From NCBI GenBank assembly GCA_017430835.1, contig JAFRMD010000160.1, positions 1-6,237 of the forward strand: a stretch of 6,237 nt of DNA. Direction: 5' to 3'. Source of the stretch: Methanosphaera sp. Lineage in GTDB: Archaea; Methanobacteriota; Methanobacteria; Methanobacteriales; Methanobacteriaceae. Shown one piece after another: positions 1 to 5,366 of this stretch. The stretch's first letter is position 1, and each line of letters starts with the position of its first letter. A program made the position numbers and the translations under genes. The notes beneath the pieces were generated by a model. That model searched no databases. It was not told where the DNA came from and saw only the letters and a list, made by a program, of their open reading frames with translations.

Positions 1-75
1 AGTATTTATAATTTAAGGTTAAAATTGACCCTATTTTTATAAATTAGTACTTAATTTTTTGTACCTTATTAAATG

Positions 76-93
76 ACAACATATATATGTTGT
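76..93. repeat. 18-bp perfect palindrome
   Basis: The sequence acaacatatatatgttgt equals its own reverse complement over 18 bases. It lies about 40 bases downstream of the stop codon of the minus-strand S-subunit fragment and is not followed by a clear T-run in either direction. A dimeric-regulator operator or a weak RNA hairpin are both possible. The AT core makes some palindromy likely by chance, but the GC-containing arms (acaac/gttgt) raise it above background. Confidence 0.4.
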
Positions 94-132
94 AATTTGT
101 AAAAATAAGCTTAATGAGTACTTATTTTAAAA

Positions 133-600
133 CTATTTTTCGAGTACCCTATTTAGATACATAATGTTTTTTATGTATTGATTCATATATGCATAATCAG
201 GCATATTTTTATCATTAACTGGCAATATAACCGTTTCTCTTTTTAATCTTTTATCTTTAATTTCTCTATTAAAATTATATTTATTTACCAATCGATTTAA
301 TATAGCAGAAATAAATAAATAAATATTTTTATTAAAATCTTTATTTTTCAAATGAGTAACATGATCACTAGCTACAAATGAATAAGGATGATAAAAAGTT
401 GAACCAACACTTCCACTATTTGCTATAGTTAAACAATTATTAAAAATTTTAACATTTTTTTTATTTCCAACAAAAGCTGATACTCCATTATTGTTCATAG
501 TTGAAGAAACATAAGGTATATCTCCTAATACAAAGTTATTTTGAGTCAATCTTTTTCCTCGTCCAATATTTTTAAAAATATCTAAAATATTAAATTCCAA
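133..600 (-). pseudogene. C-terminal half (TRD2) of a split restriction-modification specificity subunit
   Basis: This is the second target-recognition domain of a Methylase_S-type (HsdS/BcgI-like) specificity protein, the subunit that reads one half of a bipartite DNA site for a partner methyltransferase/nuclease. The 155-residue frame begins with the domain-opening pattern EFNILDIF..GRGKRL. It continues with IPYVSST..NNGV (about 28-40), CLTIANSGSVGS (56-67), FVASDHVTHLKN (75-86), REIKDKRLKRETVILPVND (112-130) and PDYAYM..YIKNI (134-146), all typical of this family. The apparent start is a TTG that is simply an internal Leu codon. In phase, the frame extends upstream through about 19 more codons (ISLLNYQNIKKLQEKEW) that look like the inter-TRD coiled spacer, with no ATG before a stop at 667-669. 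It therefore probably has no start of its own and was once fused to the 639-1169 half. The C-terminus ends soon after the last helix, perhaps a few residues short. Confidence 0.8.
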
Positions 601-638
601 CCATTCTTTTTCTTGTAATTTTTTTATATTTTGATAAT

Positions 639-1169
639 TTAATAAAGATATTTTTTTTCTAGGAATTTAACAGTATTTTCTATATTACCTATTTTAATAT
701 TTTGTATATATTTTTCCATGTATTCATAATCCGGTTTTTCATCATTATTAACAGGTAACATAATCATTGAACTTTTCATTCGTTTAGGTCTCCATTTTCT
801 AGCATAAGAAAATAATTTTCCTACTTTTTCTATTTGAACTATCAAAAATAAAGCAATATTCTTAGTTAATTCATGATTTTTTAGATATAAAACAGTTATA
901 TCATGACTACATGTAAATTTATTCTTTTGAAAATAGGCACAACCTACTGATCCGTTGTTAGTTACTGTAATGCAATTTCCCTTGAAAATTTTATATTTTA
1001 ATTCGTGATTCTTTCCTTTACCAGTTTTAGAAGTGTTTTCAATATCTTTTATAGTACAATATCCTGTTATTCCATTATTATATGCTGAAGCTCCTAAAAA
1101 AGGTATTAAATCAGCACGATTTTCATTAATCATTCTTGGTTTCTTATTATTAATACAAAATAAAAACAA
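639..1169 (-). pseudogene. N-terminal half (TRD1) of the split specificity subunit, 5'-truncated
   Basis: This is the first target-recognition domain of the same Methylase_S-type protein. Visible family blocks are KKPRM.NENRADLIPFLGAS.YNNGITGY (about 9-37), GNCITVTNNGSVG (64-76), CSHDITVLYL (87-96), SYARKWRPKRMKSSMIMLPVN (121-141) and PDYEYMEKYIQNI (147-159), followed by the start of a coiled helix. Its blocks align in order with those of the 133-600 half, showing an internal duplication. The nominal start is TTG (1167-1169). Upstream in phase there are only about five codons before a TAA at 1185-1187, and the first ATG (1131-1133) would remove conserved residues. The usual opening W..F.I.D is missing, so the 5' end appears lost. 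The 3' end is a frameshift: FLEKK|YLY-stop becomes FLEKK|ISLLNYQ if one A is added to the A8 tract. No methyltransferase or nuclease subunit is in the window. Confidence 0.8.
651..658 (-). repeat. A8 homopolymer at the frameshift in the specificity subunit
   Basis: Eight T on the plus strand (eight A in the coding sense) sit exactly where the two S-subunit halves change frame. With nine A the reading runs from the TRD1 helix (FLEKK) directly into the spacer of TRD2 with no stop. With eight, translation ends at a TAA (639-641). This is the classical position and form of a slippage tract, but a fixed decay mutation or a sequencing/assembly error would look identical. Confidence 0.7.
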
Positions 1170-1192
1170 AAGACATACCTTTAATTATATCC

Positions 1193-1203
1193 TTATACTA
1201 TAT
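1193..1203 (+). promoter_or_regulatory. candidate TATA box for the adhesin-like gene
   Basis: The motif ttatactatat lies about 30-40 bases upstream of the ATG at 1232. An archaeal TATA box places the start site roughly 25 bases downstream, giving a very short leader or a leaderless transcript. This agrees with the absence of any Shine-Dalgarno-like sequence immediately before the ATG. Another AT-rich match (ctatattta, 1211-1219) is too close to the start. The promoter lies in the 62-bp gap that separates this gene from the divergent, truncated specificity subunit. Confidence 0.4.
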
Positions 1204-1231
1204 CTAATAACTATATTTACAGAAATATGAG

Positions 1232-2791
1232 ATGAAAAATAATATGAAAACTAAAGACATTGAAAAGCTTCTGCTGTTAATGACCCTTAGCATACTACTT
1301 GTAGGCCTCGTTAGTGCAGCAACAACCAACAAAACCACTGATAACAAAGATACAAAAATATTAAAGGAAACACAAAAGTCACCATCAAATACAAAAGTTA
1401 AAACTACAACCACGAAAACAATAGACAAAAAAACAAACACAATCAAGGAAAATAAAGCCAAAACCAAAAAGAGTCAATCTAAAACATACACAACGACAGC
1501 TTCATCATTCAAAGAATTATATAATAAAGTTGAAGATGCTAAAGATTACAAGTATGAAAATTATACCAGTTACACCATCAACCTAAAAAAAGGAGATTAT
1601 ATTTCCACAAAAGAATTAGAATGGAACAATATAATATGGGAAGATACTCAGGGCATCAAAAAATTAACCATTAACGGTAATGGTGCAACAATAAATGGTC
1701 AAAACAAACATAGATTCATAACAGTATATGAAAAGAGTACATTAACATTAAATAATATTAAATTAACTAATTTCAAATCAGACTACGGTGGAGCAATAAA
1801 AAATAATGGGAACCTGATAATACAAAACTCAAACCTAAAGAATAATAAAGCTACAAACGTTGGAGGAGCAATATACACTTTCAAAAATAAAGTGACAATA
1901 TCCAAGACAAAACTAGACACCAACACGGCCGTCAATGATGGAGGATCAATATACAGCTATAAAGGAACAATAACAATCAAAAACAGTATACTAAATAATC
2001 ATATAGCAAAGTATGGAGGAGTAATCTACAACACTGGATATACTAAAATATATGACAGTACATTAAACAATAATAAAGCAAAAATTAATGGTGGAGCAAT
2101 CTATAATCAAGATTCCAAATTAACAATAACAAACACAAAACTAAACACCAACAAAGCAGTAGATGGCGGAGCGATTGAAAACTATAATGGAACAATAAGT
2201 ATCACAAAATCGACCCTAAACAAGAACAAAGTTACAGGAAATGGTGGAGCAATAGATAATTATGCAGGTATTTTAAAACTTAAATATTCCATTCTAAACA
2301 ACAACCAAGCAAAATATGGAGGAGCAGTATATTTAGACCAAATAACAAAAAAGAACATTATAAAAAATAATATATTTAAAAGCAATAAAGCAAAGGGTAA
2401 ATCCGGAACAATATATGACAATACCAATACAAAAAAAGTAGTGCTATCAAATAATATTATTGATGGTAAAAAAACAAATTCAAACAACAACCAGGATACA
2501 AGTACAAATAAAATTAAGTTAAGCATCATAACACCATCCGACCTAAAAACAGATGGAAAAATAAAAATAACAGTCAAAGCACTGAATGGAACAAAAAAAC
2601 TGAACGATGGTAAAATAAAAGTCAAATTCAATAACAAGGAAGTAGCAAATAAATATGTTTATAATGGAAAAATAAAACTAAACTATAAACTTCCAATAAA
2701 ATCAGGAAAATACAAATTAACAGCAATATACACTAAAAATGGCAAGAAACTTGCAACAAAATATAAAAATATTATAGTGAAAGTAGTCTGA
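1232..2791 (+). CDS. secreted adhesin-like protein with beta-helix repeats and a C-terminal Ig-like domain
   Basis: A 519-residue cell-surface protein of the adhesin-like class of gut Methanobacteriales, presumed to mediate attachment to host, microbes or polymers outside the cell. It has a Sec-type signal peptide (Lys-rich n-region, hydrophobic LLLLMTLSILLVGLV at about 13-27, cleavage likely near VSA-A at 29/30). A Thr/Lys-rich unstructured stalk (31-90) follows. The right-handed parallel beta-helix runs from about 115 to 412, its coils marked by Gly-Gly motifs at 186, 211, 237, 262, 287, 312, 338 and 363 (spacing 25-26) and a degenerate SGTIY at 391. Asn ladders (NNNKA, NTNKA) accompany each turn, as in chlamydial Pmp-like or pectate-lyase-like folds. 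An Ig-like beta-sandwich (428-519) ends in YKNIIVKVV. No C-terminal membrane anchor or sortase signal is visible. It is strikingly basic: by my count 91 Lys and 1 Arg against 34 Asp+Glu. ATG 1232 was chosen; ATG 1244 is an alternative that also keeps the signal peptide. The ligand is unknown. Confidence 0.9.
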   Translation: MKNNMKTKDIEKLLLLMTLSILLVGLVSAATTNKTTDNKDTKILKETQKSPSNTKVKTTTTKTIDKKTNTIKENKAKTKKSQSKTYTTTASSFKELYNKVEDAKDYKYENYTSYTINLKKGDYISTKELEWNNIIWEDTQGIKKLTINGNGATINGQNKHRFITVYEKSTLTLNNIKLTNFKSDYGGAIKNNGNLIIQNSNLKNNKATNVGGAIYTFKNKVTISKTKLDTNTAVNDGGSIYSYKGTITIKNSILNNHIAKYGGVIYNTGYTKIYDSTLNNNKAKINGGAIYNQDSKLTITNTKLNTNKAVDGGAIENYNGTISITKSTLNKNKVTGNGGAIDNYAGILKLKYSILNNNQAKYGGAVYLDQITKKNIIKNNIFKSNKAKGKSGTIYDNTNTKKVVLSNNIIDGKKTNSNNNQDTSTNKIKLSIITPSDLKTDGKIKITVKALNGTKKLNDGKIKVKFNNKEVANKYVYNGKIKLNYKLPIKSGKYKLTAIYTKNGKKLATKYKNIIVKVV

Positions 2792-2939
2792 ATATATCAA
2801 GGAAAAACCAATAAGAAATAACAGTAACATTCACATATTAAACTGTAAATCACCACTTAACAAAGCTATCAGGGCAACATATAAAGGAAACTACATGTAC
2901 TTTAATTGTAAAACTGGCAAGAAGTTTTTAAAAGCTTAA
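2787..2939 (+). other. 50-codon open frame after the adhesin gene, possible remnant
   Basis: In the +1 frame relative to the adhesin gene, codons stay open from just past a TAG (2784-2786) to a TAA at 2937-2939. They encode a Lys/Asn-rich piece ending in YKGNYMYFNCKTGKKFLKA. There is no start codon near its beginning (the only ATG is deep inside), and the adhesin already ends with a plausible Ig-domain strand. The composition resembles Ig-like or adhesin modules, so it may be a leftover C-terminal module or a frameshifted extension. It may equally be chance; I do not regard it as an expressed gene. Confidence 0.2.
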
Positions 2940-2960
2940 CCTCCCTTAAAACTTTTTTTT
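2922..2960 (+). terminator. stem-loop plus T8 terminator after the adhesin gene
   Basis: aagtttt (2922-2928) pairs perfectly with aaaactt (2948-2954), and the stem can continue inward through one bulge. A run of eight T covers 2953-2960. T-tracts are the core of intrinsic termination in archaea, and this one would end the adhesin transcript about 160 bases after its stop codon. Confidence 0.55.
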
Positions 2961-3110
2961 ATAAAATCTTTAAAAAAATAATCCATTAAATTCTATTTTT
3001 AAAACAAGTTACTCTATTTACTATGCATAAATCGAGTACTCTCTATATACTTTTCAAAAATCAGGAGCATATACAATTTACTTTTTTAAAAAATCAAAAC
3101 ATATCAATTA

Positions 3111-3128
3111 TAGTTTTTCAAAAAACTA
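3111..3128. repeat. 8+8 inverted repeat next to the ATPase TATA box
   Basis: tagttttt and aaaaacta flank a two-base centre (ca). The repeat abuts a TATA-like sequence upstream of the ATPase gene. Its spacing suits a DNA site for a dimeric regulator better than an RNA hairpin, because a two-base loop is too tight. The arms are mostly homopolymeric A/T, so chance is a real alternative. Confidence 0.3.
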
Positions 3129-3137
3129 AATATATAA
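3128..3137 (+). promoter_or_regulatory. candidate TATA box for the AAA ATPase gene
   Basis: aaatatataa lies about 90 bases before the ATG at 3220, preceded by an A-rich stretch that could serve as a BRE, and implies a leader of about 60 bases. A second candidate (ataaatatattta, 3152-3164) would give a leader of about 30 bases. The local sequence is too AT-rich to decide between them. Confidence 0.3.
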
Positions 3138-3211
3138 CTAAGACATTATACATAAATATATTTAGAAAAAAAAAACAACATAATTTTAAAATTAGAGATA
3201 AACTTTTAATC

Positions 3212-3216
3212 GTGAT
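3212..3216 (+). promoter_or_regulatory. Shine-Dalgarno-like GTGAT before the ATPase start
   Basis: GTGAT matches the archaeal GGTGAT consensus but leaves only three bases before ATG 3220, shorter than usual. It still supports this ATG over the out-of-frame ATG at 3224. Confidence 0.4.
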
Positions 3217-3219
3217 AGC

Positions 3220-4665
3220 ATGAATGAAGATGAAATACGAAATTATTTATTGAACACAATTAATTCAACTCATTTTTTAGTTCAGGATAAGATTCACAGA
3301 GATGATAAAAAATTCAACAAACGAAATGATTTTTACAGAATAAAGAAATATCTTGATAATTTCATAGAAAAAATTAATGATGATAAATTCATTGTCATGC
3401 CAGGATTACGTGGAGTAGGGAAAACCACACTATTATATCAATTTTATGATTATTTAGTAACAGAACATAATATCAAATATCATCAAATATTATACTTAAA
3501 TCTTAACAGATTAAAAGATAAAGGCAAAATAGACTTATTATCCTGTTTTGACATATTTATTAAAGACATTAATGATGAAGCATATATCAACAAAAAACCA
3601 TTATTCATTTTTGTAGATGAAGCGCATTATACTTCAAATTGGGGATTAGTTGGAAAAATTACCTACGACGAAACATCAAATGTTTTCACGATATTTTCTG
3701 GATCAAATGCATTAACATTAAATGATAACCCCTATACGGGCAGAAGAGCACTTAAGAGAGAAATAAATCCAATAAATTTTTCAGAATACTTATACTTAAA
3801 ATATTATTGTGAAATTCCTCAAAATATGAAAGAAGCATTCATAGAATTAATATTTCATGGAAATATTACGGAATTCTCTAAAATTGAAAGATATATGCAA
3901 TTAAACAATTTCATGCAATTAAAACGTGAGGTGAAAAAGGAATGGGAAATATTCATGAAATACGGTGGTTTACCATATACACTCAACAAAGGTTATGTTG
4001 AAGCAAAAGAATATACATTAGAGGTTAAAGATGAGATTGTTGAAAGAGATTTACCTCTCATCAAATCACACAAAAAAGAAACACTTGAAGCAGCACACCC
4101 CCTACTTGACATCATAGCATTACAAAAACCAGGAACACTTTCAGAAGAAAAACTTTCAAAAAATTTAGGCATTTCTAAAACAGCGGTACGGGAGTTATTA
4201 CAATCATTAACTAAATCCCTAATAATCTTCAACATTACATCGTATGGTTCAGCTTCAAAACAAGAAAGAAGCAGGAAAGAATACTATTATTGGTCTACAC
4301 AAATAAAGGCAGCCATCTTTGAAAATGATGGTGGCAGCAACATAAGAAGCTTACAAGAGATTAAAGGAGTACTATTAGAAAATTACGTTGCATATTCCTT
4401 ATACAGATTAAAAGTAGAATATCATTATAATTTCAGCATACACTTTGACCCTCGTAAGAGTGGTGTGGATTTCTTAATCAAAACAATAAACGGCAACATA
4501 ATCCCCATAGAAGTTGGAATAGGTAAAAAGAACAAACGCCAAATTACATCGGCAATAGACTACTACAAATCAGAATATGGAATCGTAATATCAGATACAA
4601 CCAGCAAAATTACCAAAGAAGATAATATCATCTTCGTACCATATATTACATTTACATTATTCTAA
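3220..4665 (+). CDS. archaeal AAA_14/DUF4143-type P-loop ATPase
   Basis: A 481-residue predicted cytoplasmic ATPase of the widespread archaeal/bacterial family with an AAA domain, a winged helix and a C-terminal DUF4143 nuclease-like fold. The biological role of the family is not established. Visible features are Walker A GLRGVGKTT (62-70, Lys68), Walker B LFIFVDEAH (128-136, Asp133-Glu134), a sensor-like FSGSNA (159-164), the characteristic TGRRALKREINPINFSEYL (173-191) with candidate arginine finger(s), and FMKYGGLP (245-252). A helix-turn-helix spans about 303-335 (LSEEKLSKNLGISKTAVREL). The C-terminal domain contains LLENYVAYSL (385-394), GVDFLI (415-420, Asp417) and IPIEVGIGKK (428-437, Glu431). 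In the PD-(D/E)XK pattern the last element is normally ExK; here it is EVG with Lys shifted to 436-437, so nuclease activity is uncertain. Length is normal for the family and the gene looks intact. It stands alone, with its own likely promoter and over 400 bases from the preceding gene. Confidence 0.9.
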   Translation: MNEDEIRNYLLNTINSTHFLVQDKIHRDDKKFNKRNDFYRIKKYLDNFIEKINDDKFIVMPGLRGVGKTTLLYQFYDYLVTEHNIKYHQILYLNLNRLKDKGKIDLLSCFDIFIKDINDEAYINKKPLFIFVDEAHYTSNWGLVGKITYDETSNVFTIFSGSNALTLNDNPYTGRRALKREINPINFSEYLYLKYYCEIPQNMKEAFIELIFHGNITEFSKIERYMQLNNFMQLKREVKKEWEIFMKYGGLPYTLNKGYVEAKEYTLEVKDEIVERDLPLIKSHKKETLEAAHPLLDIIALQKPGTLSEEKLSKNLGISKTAVRELLQSLTKSLIIFNITSYGSASKQERSRKEYYYWSTQIKAAIFENDGGSNIRSLQEIKGVLLENYVAYSLYRLKVEYHYNFSIHFDPRKSGVDFLIKTINGNIIPIEVGIGKKNKRQITSAIDYYKSEYGIVISDTTSKITKEDNIIFVPYITFTLF

Positions 4666-5187
4666 ATTTTTAAGATTTCCTTATACTATTAGGTGATTTA
4701 CAGTCTGTACTTTGAAGAGGTTATCATATCCATCAACACATTATTATTAAAGATTTAGTACAAAAGTATGGTTCTAAAAAGTAATAAGAAAAGTTGAAGG
4801 ATTTTTTTAGTAGGATGAAAATGTTGAAAAAACTTCTAGTGTTATTTAAATTGATATATCATTTCATTAAATTTATTTTCATTTGTGTTTCTCTGTAATA
4901 ATTCTGCATTTGTCTTGTATCATCCTGTCGCCACCAGCAGGTACTATTCAAGTGCAACCGTTACCAAATCAATACTTATAAAAATGACTAAACATTATAC
5001 GTAATAATCGTTTAGCACCCCATGTAACATTAGATATTGTATTAATATTTCATAGAATCCAAACATTGTTAATAAGAGAACAACAATTTTACGAATATTC
5101 TAAAGACATGACACAAAAATCAAGATACAACAACAATAGAAGGAAACATTGAATTAAAACTAGTAATACACACATAAGAAAAAAAGC
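4666..5187. other. gene-poor stretch with a GC-rich patch
   Basis: I find no convincing gene here on either strand. An AGGTGAT (4691-4697) resembles a Shine-Dalgarno site but no start or long frame follows it. The bases 4921-4970 are about 50 percent GC, well above the surroundings, and contain a short hairpin (cctg 4924-4927 with cagg 4938-4941). The longest open stretch is a 54-codon plus-strand frame (4988-5152) with no ATG near its beginning. Several frames show short protein-like pieces broken by stops, which fits a decayed gene or a small RNA locus. Neither can be named from the sequence. Confidence 0.4.
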
Positions 5188-5241
5188 ATGATAAAAGAAA
5201 AAATATCAAAATATCGTATTCAAAACAACAACTGGAACCAT

Positions 5242-5294
5242 GTTCCTAAGAATCATTGTTCGTTAAAGGTAAACTTTATGATGGAACTTTTTTT
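5242..5294 (+). terminator. structured stem plus T7 tract
   Basis: gttcc (5242-5246) pairs with ggaac (5283-5287), and atcat (5252-5256) pairs with atgat (5278-5282). The loop can form its own hairpin (taaag 5264-5268 with cttta 5274-5278, whose last base is shared). Seven T follow directly at 5288-5294. This has the shape of an intrinsic terminator, yet no recognisable gene precedes it within 570 bases, which suggests a non-coding transcript or a lost gene upstream. Confidence 0.45.
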
Positions 5295-5308
5295 ATTTGA
5301 TTTTTTCA

Positions 5309-5317
5309 TTTACATAA
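5309..5317 (+). promoter_or_regulatory. candidate TATA box for the membrane protein gene
   Basis: tttacataa lies 50-58 bases before ATG 5367, placing initiation near 5340 with a short leader that includes the Shine-Dalgarno-like GTGAT. It sits just downstream of the T7 terminator, a sensible position for a fresh transcription unit. The match to the TATA consensus is only moderate. Confidence 0.3.
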
Positions 5318-5356
5318 AGATAAATAGGGGTATTATGATAATTGTAATTAATAAGC

Positions 5357-5361
5357 GTGAT
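5357..5361 (+). promoter_or_regulatory. Shine-Dalgarno-like GTGAT before the membrane protein start
   Basis: GTGAT lies five bases before ATG 5367, a good spacing for the archaeal anti-Shine-Dalgarno, and fixes the start of the downstream gene. Confidence 0.5.
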
Positions 5362-5366
5362 TAGAA

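Noticed and set aside
1204..1467. Minus-strand 87-codon hydrophobic frame
   Set aside because: It is the antisense shadow of the adhesin signal peptide and Thr/Lys-rich stalk; Lys/Thr/Asn codons read backwards give Phe/Val/Leu.
1787..2416. Evenly spaced repeats in DNA considered as a CRISPR-like array
   Set aside because: The roughly 75-base periodicity is the codon-level image of the beta-helix coils; the repeated DNA is imperfect and fully coding.
2260..2637. Minus-strand 125-codon hydrophobic frame
   Set aside because: Antisense shadow of the Lys/Asn-rich adhesin; no start context and no real membrane-protein pattern.
140..3039. tcgagtac occurring at 140-147 and 3032-3039, as if flanking the specificity/adhesin block
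   Set aside because: An 8-base match between two sites is expected many times by chance in 6 kb of AT-rich DNA, and no other end features accompany it.
3023..3223. 66-codon plus-strand frame overlapping the ATPase start by four bases
   Set aside because: Low-complexity Lys/Ile/Phe-rich translation, no Shine-Dalgarno-like site, and it spans the likely promoter and inverted repeat of the ATPase gene. The ATGA overlap alone is not enough.
4842..5030. Minus-strand 63-codon frame with protein-like pieces such as DLVTVALE and YKTNAELLQRN
   Set aside because: It contains three internal stops in 63 codons, no better than expected for AT-rich DNA, and matches no family I recognise. Not enough to call a pseudogene.
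5188..5364. 58-codon plus-strand frame (MIKEKISKYR...) ending two bases before the membrane protein start
   Set aside because: No ribosome site before its ATG, and it runs straight through the stem/T7 terminator and the promoter candidate. The translation shows no domain-like pattern.
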